A stretch of DNA of 64,000 bases from Calvatia gigantea (Eukaryota; Basidiomycota; Agaricomycetes; Agaricales; Lycoperdaceae), in NCBI GenBank assembly GCA_025093985.1, contig JACAAK010000008.1:372001-436000 (forward strand), in the 5' to 3' direction. Positions within the stretch are counted from its first letter, which is position 1. Each line of letters starts with the position of its first letter. The notes under the pieces are model-generated. The model did not search any database. It saw only the letters and a list, made by a program, of their open reading frames with translations, and was not told the DNA's origin. The position numbers and the translations under genes are program-made. Below are positions 34,907-54,109 of the stretch, in pieces.

Positions 34907-37424
34907 CTAGGGAGTCAAGCATGACGAGGCCAAGCGGTAGTGGTGGAGAATGGCCACATCATCCCTGAAACTGCCACAATGGTAACAGATATTCAGTATC
35001 GAAAAGCCTGTAACTGTCCCCCAGACTAAGGATGTGGTTATGTCGGATGATAATTGGTCCCTTCTCTCTGCTCGGAGCTGGGCTCAGTATTAGGGCGGTG
35101 CGGGATATACCAACACTAACACTGCTTATCGCATCCCGTGTATACTTCATAGCCTATGTCCTTCACCACCTGTACCACTCTGCCCTCGCCTCTTCTCGTT
35201 TCCGGAAATTGCCATCATTTGTCCAGCCCACCGACGTGCCATAATGGCAACACATTCCGGAAAAAAGTCACCTGCCATCGTCCCGACCACAAGTGATTAC
35301 TAGAGCGCTTGGTCAAATGTCTTCCCGCCACGTTCCCGAAATTAAATACCTCCGACTTGATTGAAGAACTAAGCCGAATATGTCGGCCTCCCTCGCCGGT
35401 TGATAATCCGGTTTATGCAGATTTGACATGTTATTACGTTGCGGGTTGTGGGTCCATAGTCATCAACCGATTTTATGACCCCAGTACTTTAGGTAGAAGC
35501 TCCTGCCTTGCAGAAGTGAATTTATAGTTTTGTAAGCCCTATCAATAGCAGGAAGCCAAAACGACGCAGGAGAGGTTGTATAACAATACGGCTTGACTTC
35601 ATCGTCGTACAAGCCAACGCCTGTCACGGTTGATCCGGAAGCTTTCATTTACCAGTACCAGGGAGGCGCTAGTATGTGATAAGAACTCGATGATCAACTT
35701 GCTCCACCTTTGAATTATAGTTGCGGTGCAGCAACCTCGCTTCCAAACATCTTGTGGTAAACCCCGGCACTGACTAGCCCAAAAGGTGGGAGATTGACCG
35801 ACGCCACTCTCCCCGAGTCACCACGGAAATCGTTCTATAAAGGTCGTGGATTTTTTCTGCAATAGTTTCACAGCCCCGTCCATATCACTCCTTTATCTTC
35901 CTGCCTTTCTTTGCTGCTACTCTCACCTCGTTGTCTCTTTCCCCCCTGAACCCGCTCGCGTGATGGTCCTTCCGATGCCGCTCTCGCCCTTCTCTGTGGT
36001 CTTCAACGGCGATCCACACAACCAGTGCTTCTGACCTTATCGCCCTACCTATGACTTGCCGTTTTAGAAGAGCTAACTGCCAGGTCCGGTTCCTTAGGCG
36101 TTTATGGAGTTCCTCCTGACTCGCTTGGCCCCAGCTATGTCGCTCGTCAACACCTCCTGACTCTCTTTCAAGCTAATAACTCTGGCCCCCATCCTCCGCA
36201 TTGGTTCTGATTTGTAGGCCGTGACATTATACTTAGTAACAACATTTCGCCCAATTCTCCCCCGGGATCTCTTTCGTCTAATGTTCGGGCTGCGTTGGCT
36301 GGTCTCTCCTACTGGGGGCTCTTGGGGCCTTCTGTTTAATCCTCAGATCATGCGCTGTGGTGCAAATAATATGTGCATCACATTCTCTTCTGTGATCGTA
36401 CCCCAGTCAAGCGGCTGGCATTAGCCCCCTTCCAGGAGTGGGGGATTTAACTTAGCGGCCAGCACCATAAGCCATCCTCTAAATCAGTGTTTGACGTGTC
36501 AACGGTCATTGATCTTGATACCCAGTCTACCTGTACATGAGCGGAGCGCTGATTCCTGTGTTCAAACTACGGAGTGTTCTTTGTTGAGTTGTACCCTCTG
36601 CTAAGCGTTTGGAAGTCAAGTTTGCTTCCTCCCTTTTACGAGCGGGGAACTCTAGGTGCCCACAAGTGTTCGAACTCAAGCTCAGCGTTCGAGAAACAAG
36701 AACTTGGTTGGCTAACCGGCCTGTGAGTACCCTCTTTGGATACATGGTTGATGTTAAGCACAGCTTTTCCAGGTTCTGTCCCGACCAAACCGTTCCCGAC
36801 GTCACTTTGCACGATATCCTGTGGACCCTCACCTCAGTGTTCGGATACCACGAGACACCTTCCACCTGAAACGAGCGGGGATAGGGATCAGTGACGGAAC
36901 CACGGGTGTCAAAAGTGACTTTGTAGACAGAATATTTCTCCCAGTTGGGTCACTGAGTGACTTATCATGCGCCCTCGTCGTGGGTTGGGGGCCTAGTAGG
37001 CTTCTCTTTTGGGGGTGAAGCCGAAGCTAACAGCATGCAATCTTGGTCTGTGGTGTACTTACTATTTGTAATTCGGTTGACAACCCTGTTCTGCCTCCAA
37101 AATATTGCTTGATACTGCAATTCCATTCATTGCCAGCCCTCCCTTACCGAAGAAGCAAAACCCACGCAACCACATATCTTACCACTCACTACAAAAGCAT
37201 TGAATTGGGAGGACTTTTCATCGATATGTCATTATACAAAAGGTTAATAACAGTGCTCTATATCCCGCCTCAAAATCGGGGTATCCATACAATGCTTGAT
37301 AATTAATCACCTCGGGAATCTGGGGTCCTGTCCCTCTAACTCTATCCAAGAACAAGAACAAGAATCTAAGAACCGACGGCGCCAACATTATCTCTGCGCG
37401 CTTAAATATACGGAGGGCCAAGAG
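34907..37424. other. Gene-poor right flank of the NACHT array
   Basis: About 2.5 kb without a gene I can support. The longest frames (36527-36865 minus, 36609-36869 plus) overlap antisense and lack motifs. No NACHT remnant was recognised here. Confidence 0.4.
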
Positions 37425-39020
37425 CTAAACACAATTTCTCAATATAACGTTCACGGAACCAGGGTCTAATAGCCCACCTTTCCTGAAGATGTCAAGTGTG
37501 AACTCGACGACTAGCAGGAGCACACCACCTCCGGGAGCAAGCCGGAGTACTTTGGGCGCAAAGCCCTTGTACAACGCGCCAACACCCTCCTCTCGCATGA
37601 TGGTAGCGAGCGCGGGGAACGTCCAGTTATACTTAGGGATGACACCTGGAACGCGTTCGCCTCCTTGGATGCGAGATTTTACGACCTAGCAAATTGTGTC
37701 AATTTCATTTCGCTTCGATGGGATCGGCGAAAATGCCTACATCAATCCTGCGCATTTGTCTTAGTAATGTAAACGTGGACTGAGGGGGGACGACTTACGG
37801 AGTGTTGAGAACGGTACCAAAGAAACCACCAGCAGTTCCGGAGATGAAGTTGTTGAGGAGTTCGTCTTTGCCATTCTGCAAAAGCGCTATAGATATTAGG
37901 AGCAAGTTGACGCCATCGACACATTAGAAGCTGACCGCGGGCTTTGGTAGGTACTTCTTGACGGTGAAGATAGTACCGAAATAGCCACCGTTCCAGACAA
38001 GGTGGCTGCGATGAAGATTAATCCCTCGGAGCAACCGGATGCGCCATCTGCACGCACCGCCAGAACGTTGACTCCATTCCAGCGTAGAGGCCAAGAAGAC
38101 CGTCCTTGCGTACGATCTGTTTCACCACGTCCATGGGGCCCTTGTACGTGCTCGATTTGTCCTGAAGCCTTTGCCAACATGTTATCATATGATCAAACAC
38201 GTAGCTTAAAATAGAACTCACTTGATCTTAACAAGCTCAAATGGAACCACGACGAAACTTTCCTGTTTTCACGCATCAGGTCGTGCGGGATATGAATGCA
38301 GATGACACGACACTACTGTTGCTCCAGCGCTGCAACCTGTTAAAATCGACAACTGTTGAGTCATTTTGGCTTCGCCGGTCCATCCCAGGTAAGTTTTGCC
38401 CCAGAAATCATTGGCAGCACTTGGTTCGGTAAGAACCGGAATACAATAAAAATTTCGACTGGACGCACAATTTGACGGCACGTTTGGGAGCCTCCAAGAG
38501 GAGCGGAGGAACAAGACCTTAGGCGCCGCATTAGTGGAAATAGAACGATGTATCCTCAGTAATTTGATAATTACCCCGATACAGCCGGCCCACACTGAAG
38601 CCAGGAATTTTCAGTCAGAATACGGGCGTCGAACACGATTGAAGAACGTACCCTTCTTGCTTGACTATTGAGGAGAATGTCCCGACCAAGCCCTGAGATT
38701 TTCCAGTGTCCAATTGCATACGCGTTTTCACCTAACATCCGCCCGCGCGACGTTTTTATCAGAACCCTGGAATCACTTCGATGGGAACAGTACATACGAC
38801 ATCTGACAATGGCCATTAGGATACCATGATGTATGGAGGGAAAAGGTAACGCACCGAGAGGGTAGAAGGTCAGAATTTCGGAGATACCAGCAATAGCTCC
38901 AGCCGCAAAGTTGGCAATGAACGGTAGGGCTGAATCCGGCTTGAAGTTAGTCCAGGTGTATAGACGAAATTGCGAGGACTTACGCTTGGGTCTGTGCGGT
39001 GCCTTTTGCTCTGCTGCCAT
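37425..39020 (-). CDS. ODC1: Mitochondrial 2-oxodicarboxylate carrier
   Basis: Inner-membrane SLC25 carrier exchanging 2-oxoadipate/2-oxoglutarate for dicarboxylates, by resemblance to yeast Odc1/Odc2. Start ATG at 39018-39020; exon 1 (38855-39020) reads ALPFIANFAAGAIAGISE through TFYPL. The three carrier signatures are PLDVVKTRMQL, PFELVKIKLQDK and PIDVVKSRIQGG, each followed by a G-x3-LY-G block (GRLYRG, LLGLYAGMEST, GALYKGFAPKVLRLAPGG). WNGGYFGTIF and LEAPKRAVKFAANDFW also match the family. Two micro-exons are required: 5 nt at 38798-38802 (D-V of the first signature) and 7 nt at 37741-37747 (P-I-D of the third). Stop TAG at 37425-37427. No frame break was found. Confidence 0.9.
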
Positions 39021-39218
39021 TGCAACCAAGTGCTGGGTATTACTGGGAGTGGTGGTGGTACGAGGTAGAGTCTGCTGAGAAGCAACTCAGTGCCGGCAAA
39101 GCCTTGGGACGCATGTTCCGGAAATGGATTTATCGGTCGGTCACAAAGGTAACATAATCTGTGACTCGCGTGACTGCAATTCATGACGGCGGGCGTGTTG
39201 GCGTCGATTAGACGCAAG
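39021..39218. promoter_or_regulatory. Shared divergent promoter, ODC1 and SRP9
   Basis: Only 198 bases separate the two start codons, so both genes must share this interval. An in-frame upstream ATG for SRP9 lies at 39183. No TATA box is obvious. Confidence 0.6.
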
Positions 39219-39699
39219 ATGGTATACATCCACTCCTGGCAGGAGTTCCAGGATGCGGCAGAGACCCTCTATGCCAAGTCTCCTAACAAGGTCCGTGCAT
39301 CTTCCGAGATCTATTTCAACAACTCACCCGGTTTTCACCAGGCACGCTACGTCGTAAAGTGGAAATCATCCGAAGGGAAACTTGTTTTAAAAATCACTGA
39401 TAATGCCACCGTGCGTTCTCGACTTGTTGCTCACCGATTTCTATACTCAGTTCACCACGTTGCAGTGCATTAAGTTCAAAACATTCTCTTCTATATTCCT
39501 CAATCGATTTGAGGCCCTGAACCTCTCCCTCATTGAAAAAATGCAAAATCGACACAAGGAAGAACAGGCGCCATCAATATCCGAACAACCAACGACTAAA
39601 GCGGAGACTATACCTGAGGTAGTGACAACATTGGCACCTATTCAGTCTGCCTCAGTTACCTCGGGGGTCAAAAAGAAGAAACCAAAAAAGAAGAAATAG
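39219..39699 (+). CDS. SRP9: Signal recognition particle 9 kDa-type subunit
   Basis: Alu-domain protein of the signal recognition particle, with a role in elongation arrest during ER targeting. Exons 39219-39290, 39342-39410 and 39466-39699 give 124 residues. The start MVYIHSWQEFQDAAETLYAK matches the conserved beginning; an in-frame ATG at 39183 would add 12 residues and is less likely. The core continues with RYVVKWKSSEGKLVLKITD, then CIKFKTFSSIFLNRFEALNL. After the ~80-residue SRP9-21 domain comes a Thr/Pro/Ser-rich tail ending in a lysine cluster (KKKKPKKKK), which may help RNA binding. The fungal version is longer than animal SRP9, as is usual for SRP21-type proteins. Confidence 0.93.
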
Positions 39700-41392
39700 A
39701 TCCGGCGAGGGGAAACCTGTGTTTTCGTTTCGATTATTTCTTGCCACGTTGTAATGAGTATAGTGGACCGTTTGCTCCTTCCGATAGTTGCGATCTGACA
39801 GGAGTTTACTTCTAGGTTGTATCTACTAGTCTCTGTTTTCTTTCATTGTAATCTTACAAAATCTACGCCGCCATACCACGCCAGGGGTACCCATCGAGTT
39901 CGGGAAACCAAATGGACACTACAAAACTGAGGGCAAAACCAGAGGAGAGACAAACAAACTATTTCGGTGCATGTGCCTAAGCAGTATTTCCCCTCGTATC
40001 ACCTTCAACCCTCCTTGCTTGATCACGACACCAGTTCCCACTTCCTCATCCCCATAACAAGGTTTTTGAGATGAGAGCATTCCAACGGACAAAACGATTG
40101 CATTTCTCTACCTATCGAACATTACGGCATTGTTCCTGACCTGTCCTGCAGGTGTCTCGGAATTCCTTCTGTCATGTAACTGCCCCGCATCCGCGATAAG
40201 GAACCGATGAAGTTCCCCCTGAGTACCTGCCCAAACGGTACCTTGCACCCGTGGAGAGCCAGCGGAGTACCCAAGTTTCCCCAGGTACACAAGGACAACG
40301 CCCTTCGTTGGCCACAGCCCGATGCTATCAGAACGAGGAAGGACGGCAGAATTACTTTGCCGTCACCTAACACCTTCGTCGCAGAAGACAGTAGATATCC
40401 CTGCGATCTATTAAGCGAGTCCGTCACTATCGGAGAACGCACAGACCTTTGGCAACTCCAAGAACCTTGAAAGACGTGAATGCTTTCTGAGGCCCTGTTA
40501 CGACGGATGACCGGCCCAGACTCAGGGGACCGACGTACTCTTGGCATAATCCTTCCGTACATCGGTAACGCGTGGAGGGACAACGATGAACATAACTCGA
40601 GTCCTCCAGGCCTTACGTACATGTTAACCGGGGCCCCTAAGCAAAACTCAGAGATCATGGCGTAGGGAACTAAGGCGAAGATGGTTGTCAGAAGTGATTA
40701 CGGAGGCTAACGGACCCCTACTAGGGCACCCACCGCCCCACGCAAACAAGGTCGTGTGTGGTCCAACTCGGCCTCAATGCAACACAAGATTTAAGTTCAC
40801 TTCAATCAGCTCATCCGCCGCCCGCACCCGCCGTGACGCACGTTTTGACATTTGTTTCATATCTCCTTGATTCATGATTATTTGCCTATATGAATACCTC
40901 CCAACTTTTCCATGGCCTTGACTTTTTGACAACGCTGTACTTTCACCATGTGGGTTTCGTGGCTCTTCGTAGGAGATGACGCCATCAGTAAAGATGGTTG
41001 TGAGCGCCTATTTTTCTCTCCAATTCAATTGCCTACTGATGAAGTAGTTTGTCCTTGATGCAGCTTGATGAGTTGACAGCGGGTGATCGTTTACGCTACG
41101 TTTGGCTATTTGGGGCAAAGATCGATTTCGTTCCCGAACATCTCTCCCAGGAGGAAAACTAATGCTGCGTATCATATGCACCTTAATCCAGTACAAATAA
41201 AACAGACCAAAAAAACACCCAGGGAACAAGAAGAGTAATATAACCGTGTAGAGATGATCATGCGCAAAGCGATAATAGAACGATGAAACACTTCATAGAC
41301 GTCAATACTTCATATATCAAGGCATGTTGATCTTCAGAACTTCATTACTCTTCAAAACTTCATTACTCCTCAGAGCTTCATTGTTCTGGGTT
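39700..41392. other. Gene-poor interval
   Basis: A 178-codon minus frame (40122-40658) overlaps open frames on the other strand, has no motif and no splice structure, so I do not call it. No other signal was seen apart from the short direct repeat at 41341-41385. Confidence 0.4.
41341..41385. repeat. 18-bp direct repeat, about 2.5 copies
   Basis: Units beginning TTCATTACTC at 41341 and 41359, with a partial third at 41377. They lie just beyond the 3' end of the DUF6534-like gene. Confidence 0.65.
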
Positions 41393-43585
41393 ACACTCGG
41401 CTAAGTTTAATCAGTAAAAGGAAACCGCTGCGTCTGAGGATGCTTACCGGTTTGAATTCCTGCCCTCGGTCAGTGAAAGTCTGGGTTCTGGTTTCGTACC
41501 GTAGGTCAACGAAATGATTCTGCTGGGAGTAAGTTTAATTGGATTCGAACACAAGAGACAAGAGCCCGAGATGGTCTTACATCGGAGCGCTTCGGGAAGG
41601 AAAACATTTTAGCGCCACGATGGATATTTGAAAAAGTGAAGTTCCTTACCGCGCGAACGGCAGTTGACCCGGACTCAAGGTCAGACAGGTCAGACAGGTG
41701 GACGGTGTTGATGTCCGCTGCTGCTGCTTTGATAAAGCGTCGGCTATTGAGAGTTGCCAGCAAGCTATTGGCATAGACTGCAAGACATGATTATCACCCA
41801 ACCTCGGACACAATAGGCCAACGTACGTTTGCCGATGACGAAGTCGATGGCAAGGAACCATAAAGACTCCGGCTCTGCGGAGAACTTGGTGACCAGTATC
41901 AATAAGCGTTGGAGGGTCGAATCCTAGCAGAGAACTCACGATTATTACTTCTATTACTGCCACCACACTGAAAACCGCTGTCAGAATGGGGTTTGAGGTC
42001 ACGTATGAATGTAACTTACGATGTCAAGAGACAACGGTTGATGGCATATATTATGAGCCTTGAGACAATCGTATCGGTGCTAACCAATCGGTTAGTAGAT
42101 TATTTCTGCTAAAGTATGGGCATTCCACTGTACTTTCTGAAGCCGGTTTTACTTCCGTGAAGAAGGTAGCAAAGAGCACCGGCAACAAAAACATCCGAGA
42201 GAACAGCCGTAACTGCGAAGGGGGTGGCAGCAATGAGCTATGGCAAGATCAGCATGTGTCTTTATCATGAAGGTTCATACACACCGTTACTTCGGAAAGC
42301 CGGGAGAACTCCTTCTTGATGAAGCTGTCCAGAGATCAGCTGGATATTCTATCCAGAACAGTTAGATGATACTTGCAAAAAAGCGACGGTTTCTAAAATA
42401 TACGAGAATCAGCATACGTTGACCTTGCGAAAGCTTAAAAAACATACCCATCCCGAAGGCGAAATGGCAAAGCACAGTAACGCCCTGTGGGGAAACAGGT
42501 ATATCGTTGAGGTCGGACCTTGTTTAGAAAACCAGGCACTCACAATGATCGTAGTAACAAACCATTTTATCTTCGGTTTGCAAACTTAAATGGATCTCAG
42601 CCACTTGGGCTACATTAAGAAAAGGAGGTTCCTTACGTGAGTGGATCTTTCTTGTGAAATAACTGGGGAATCGGTGAGTAGGGGTTCGTGCATCTGAAAG
42701 ATAATCCATACCTTTGGACAATGACGGCAACAACGACCTACAAAACCGAGTTTAGGATTATCTCGTTTGATCAGAAGTACACTCACGTTGAGCACGACGG
42801 ATGCCTGAACAGAGGCATAAAACACAAGGTTAGATTCACAACCAGGAGATAAGATCGGATCCGAAACGCACAAATAACGACCTTGAAGTTAGACGGTTAG
42901 CGCATAACATGGCGCCTGCAACTGGAACGGACTTACCAATGGCCAACTCCGAGAACTGTCGGGTTGCTATAGTTCGATACCTTGATGAAGGCCGTCTAAT
43001 TGTGCCTTGCAACTTCAAAGAGGAGCGAACCCACCAGGTAATAGTAGATGCAATACGTCACTATGTTTCGATGAGCGCACTGATCTACGACAAGGAACTT
43101 TGTTGATGCATACCGAACTGCCATATGGAGAGAATCGAGCACCCTGAGCCGACATCAGTATCAAATGCATTCCCGACGAGGACTATGCCCTTCACCATAT
43201 CAGGGCCACCTAAAAGGGGGTGATTAGCACATGGCATAATCAGTCAAACCGAGGGAGGGCGTTCACCAGCGCTTTGAGGTCCATTCCGTCATTAGGGTAA
43301 TATACGTAGTAGAAATAGGTCTAAAGGCGCTTGAACAAGACAACGGTGATAGATAAGGACGAAATACGCACCTGTAACGTCGTAAGACCGTAGAGCCTGC
43401 ATTATACCAAGGATCAGGATCGCGTGCCAAAGAGAATGGATTGAAGGACAATCGCACATCGCCGCAACTATTGCCCCTATATAACCCGCTCCTAAGCCAA
43501 AATCAGTTATCGGGGCTCCGAAGAACTTTCGAGATCCGTACCAGTAAGTACCGTCAATAACGATTCGATGAGGGGCTGTTTCCAT
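41393..43585 (-). CDS. DUF6534-type multi-pass membrane protein
   Basis: Basidiomycete membrane protein of unknown function. Start ATG at 43583-43585 (METAPHRIVIDG). After a short intron GAGYIGAIVAAM is the first membrane segment, then YFYYVYYPNDGMDLKAL and a block ending IVTYCIYYYLV. Further membrane segments near 41940-42230 include LTAVFSVVAVIEVIIVSSLLG. The diagnostic C-terminal block is SLLATLNSRRFIKAAAAD followed by a hydrophilic tail (LSDLSDLESGSTAVR, HFVDLRYETRTQTFTDRG). The gene is cut into many short exons and the middle (42250-43150) could not be fully joined, so boundaries there are uncertain and the stop at about 41393 is provisional. Confidence 0.6.
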
Positions 43586-45171
43586 CTTTCCTGTCTTCGG
43601 GGGCAGGGGGCGGGAAAAAATAGAGAGGAATACGGTCGGGGCAGGACGAGAGTGTCCCTGCTATGGTGGGTTATATCTGTCCATAGAACCCGTTTCCAGA
43701 GCCCGATGGATTGTTGGTGATCGGAAGAAGGAAAATGCACGAGGTATGCTAATAATACCATCCTGACGGACATTCGACGGCATCAATGTTTGGTGGATTG
43801 CAACGATAACGAGGTCACTTGATCCTCCGAGGACAGCGTGGGTGGAGTGAAGGAGCCAAACAATCGCTGAGTACTAGTAGAGTTATCGCCGGTGGGCAGT
43901 GTCAAATTTTATGTCGGTGGGCGACTCAGAGCTCAGAAAACCATCGGGGGTGTACTGTGCTTGTATTAACATGGAAAGTGTGTTTGTGGCAAGTTCCAAT
44001 AATCCTCAAGGGGTTTCAAAGGTTCAGTGTATGATAGCATGAGGTAAAGGGGTCGAGATCCGCGGGCAATCCAGAAGCTCCAGGATGTTGGGTTTGAAGT
44101 CGTGGCATCACAGACGATTGGCCATGAAATGATGGTGTCTCTACGTTTCATCATTGCGTTTCAATGTCGTGAGACTAACAATTCCCTTTCCATGATGTGG
44201 CTAGAGACAGGCGCTGACCTTGGCATCGGAACTTCAAACTTCAAAGCCGTCAAGAAGCGAGGCTATAAGACACAACCACATGAGTTCTAAAGCTTCCTTG
44301 CCCAATAATAAGCTTTGAAATGCACGGAGTGTGCATTTTGAGTGAAGGCTCAAACAGCCACAAGCTTGGCGCTGGGGAGGGGGAGGGCGACAAAGTGGAG
44401 ATTGATCTCGTCATCGGTCGGAGAGGCCGAGGAGACTCACTGTGGACCGTGTTTGTCGACACAGAAAGGGCATCGGGGATGTAGTACTGTGAAGGGCAAG
44501 GTTGGTCTTATTGCGTCTGCTCGGAGAATTTTTGATTCCCTTTCCGGTTTCCAATGCTTCAAAATTCATAATCCAGACTTAACATTATCACACAGCTGGC
44601 AGTCAACGTTAACTCAACTCTCGAGGTTGATCGTTTGAAGGTTGGCAATTTTTGAATTGGCTCGGGTCTGGCTTGGGGCTGGTTGAGAAAGTTTGAGGCA
44701 AAATCGAGAGCACCAGTTCATAGTTCATCACATGGGACCCCCACACACCGCTCCCACTAAGATTATTTCCGCCACGCCTCGGTGTCAGCATACTTGCTTG
44801 CACAGAGTGGTTGAGCACCGATGTTGCTCTGCATTTCTATCCAGCAACAAGCAAACCTACCGCTAAGGCACAGTGGATGTAGTCTAGACAAAGTATCTGC
44901 GCCCCCCTTGGCTGGGCAGCATCTACGTGAGGATCAGGGTCCTGAGCGATGTTGTGAAGAAGCTAGTGGAGGTATGGTGAGTACGTGGACATCAACGTGA
45001 CTACAGCGGGGCTATGTTGGCATGTCCATATCCAAAGAGAAAGAGAAAGAGGCTGTAAAACCATACACAAACAAATAAAGGGGGATTTGGGGGAGAGGGC
45101 GGCGTATGGATGTTTGAATGGTAGCTGGTCTATTACCTCTCCTCAAGGCCTCAGGCCTCAGGCCTCAGGTC
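43586..45171. other. Gene-poor interval
   Basis: No gene supported. Short frames such as 44342-44638 (plus) have no motif or splice structure. A heptamer repeat lies at its right end (45147-45174). Confidence 0.4.
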
Positions 45172-45174
45172 TCA
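45147..45174. repeat. GGCCTCA heptamer repeat, four units
   Basis: Three perfect and one imperfect (GGTCTCA) unit in tandem. Confidence 0.85.
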
Positions 45175-45605
45175 GTCCCCTTCCTCTGAAGCTTTCCAAT
45201 GTGCAGTCATCAGAGACAGGTGCCTTTCGTGTGGGCCTCTGCCGTTTTTGGTAAAAACCTCCGGGGTCCCTAGAAATTCGGCAAGTGCAGCAATTCCGTC
45301 TTCGTGGGTTCTAATTTTAATTAGCCAGTGACGCAAGTCCGACATCGTCCCACCACTCTCCACAACCGCTGTTACTTCCCAGCGTCCTGCCCAGTGCCTT
45401 TCAAATGGGTGGTAGCCGATCGAGTTGCCTTTGGCTGATAGATTCGTAGTGCGTTCAAGAGCGTAGTACTTTCGGCCCAGTTCTATTTTGTGTCAGGACA
45501 CCCGTGTACTCCAACCACGCCTTGAACTTGAGGCCCCAGGCATAAAAGTCGTGATTGTACGCCCATATTTTACTTCCCTCCTCTAGTCTCCCCTGACTAC
45601 AAAGA
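45172..45605 (-). CDS. Hypothetical gene fragment, about 145 codons
   Basis: A minus-strand reading gives IWAYNHDFYAWGLKFKAWLE, then after one probable +1 base near 45487 GRKYYALERTTNLSAKGNS, GYHPFERHWAGRWEVTAVVE, DLRHWLIKIRTHEDGIAA and LAEFLGTPEVF, ending in a stop at 45172. The composition is protein-like and the frame is open for over 100 codons, but no start, promoter or family is evident. It abuts the 5' end of the plus-strand secreted-protein gene by about 20 bases, so it may be the remnant of a gene displaced by it. Confidence 0.35.
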
Positions 45606-45626
45606 AGCTATCTTCGCAAATTTTCA

Positions 45627-46873
45627 ATGTTGCTCCCTTACTTGTCTGGCTTATTGTTGAGCTTCTTACTTCCCAAATCCGAACTACACCAACGCACATC
45701 GACTGAAACCTGCTTCACATCCGGCCGGGCACTGGAAAATTTGGTTCGATGCCTAGAAAAATATACAGTTCCCGAAGGGTACTACGATCAGTTCTCGTAT
45801 CTCGAAGCCCAACCAACTGAACAACAACGCGAAGGTTGGTTCGCGGCTGTTACCACACTTCTATCCACACACAACAATTGTAGTTCCACCATCGTTCCGC
45901 CGGCTCTTCAGCGTATCTATTCCGCCAGTCCATTTACGGATATGAAGGGGCAATCATTCTGCGTCCTATATGAACGGACTGTGGACCGATGCACCAACCG
46001 TTATGAAAAGGGCTGGGGTTTTATGATTGTACCTTTCTCGCGCGCGGGAATCTCCCGCATGCTCCACCTCTCGGCGCCTCATCCCTTCTATGATATTGGG
46101 ACCCCTATACAAGCCACTCATCTATTCAAGGAGGCTGGTGCCAAAAGCCTCTTCGTACCTGGCCGAATGAGACCGGCTTACAGTGTTCCGTCAACCTGTA
46201 TTCTGTCACAACCGAGCAAATCAGCGTATTACATGACAGATCCGGCGCATAATGATGTATGTGTTGTTTTGTACCAGCCTCGCGGATCCAATGACGCCAG
46301 TGGCAATTGCTATTCTTAGCTCGAACCGTTTTTTGATGCCAACCGTGCCATGTGGGAATGGCAGGTCCGACAAGGAGGCTGCCCTTCCTCTTCCTGTGCA
46401 TTCATACAGTTTCACGGGAAGGCCAGAACCACCTGTGCTAAAGACGATATCTTCCTCTCGACGGGTCTTGGTAAGTTCAGTTCTCAGCTAAGGATTTGTA
46501 CCTGGGATTGAGCCTTCGCAGCCGATGGCGCCTGGTATACTGACGAAGTTGATCGTCCGGTCAAACGCCTAAAGGAGCAGCTCAACCTTGCCTTCAACTC
46601 CGAATCCAGTGCGGACTACACCTGTCACTATCGCGCTCCCTTCCGATAGTAAATGCATTCTCACTGCGACAAAGAATGTCGTTGGGAGATACCTCAACGG
46701 CCAACCTTCCCTCTATCCTCGTGACGTATGCGAACACAATTCGGATCCGAATCTTACTCAGGGGGTTTTCATCCACATCGAAGCAGGCGGCGGTGGCAAG
46801 GAATAAGGCGGCACGAGGAGCCTGGACACAGGCTTTGAAGAATACCTTTGCAGAATACAATGCCAAGATGTAG
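45627..46873 (+). CDS. Secreted fungal protein of unknown function
   Basis: Start MLLPYLSGLLLSFLLP forms a signal peptide. The body has a regular set of Cys and conserved-looking blocks: RALENLVRCLEKYTVPEGYY, NNCSSTIVPPALQRIY, GWGFMIVPFSRAGISRMLHL, SAPHPFYDIGTPIQATHLF, AKSLFVPGRMRPAY, GGCPSSSCAFIQFHGKA, LPSDSKCILTATKNVVGRYL and a final ARGAWTQALKNTFAEYNAKM. Introns with GT-AG ends are at about 46258-46319 and 46472-46521. Two +1 bases (about 46600-46625 and 46783) have to be removed to keep the frame. The pattern agrees with a family I associate with secreted agaricomycete proteins lacking a known activity; I cannot name it. Confidence 0.65.
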
Positions 46874-47156
46874 TCAGGTTGTAATAAAAGCAACTTCTTG
46901 AGACTCAGGTTGGCGTTGCTGGAGAGTTAATGGGAGCACGACGAAAATGTATTCCCCTTCGTTCATTTTGACACTCTGTTTTCCTCGTTTCGAGTTTTGA
47001 ATGATGCCTTAAAATTTTTGGAATCCTTCGATCTAGTACTCTTGAGCGCTCCGACACTGGAGTAACCTTTATCATGTACGTAGTAGGATTTTAATTGGAG
47101 ATAGGTTGTAGCAGCGAAAAAAATATACAAATCAGAAATTGCCTATGTAATATTTG

Positions 47157-54109
<6,953 letters not shown>

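Noticed and set aside
38939..38984. Possible 45-nt intron in ODC1 exon 1 (GTAAGT near 38983)
   Set aside because: Removing it does not keep the frame into ALPFIANF with the nearest AG, whereas reading straight through does.
40122..40658. 178-codon minus-strand frame
   Set aside because: Overlaps plus-strand open frames, no motif, no signal peptide and no splice structure; more likely chance in GC-rich DNA.
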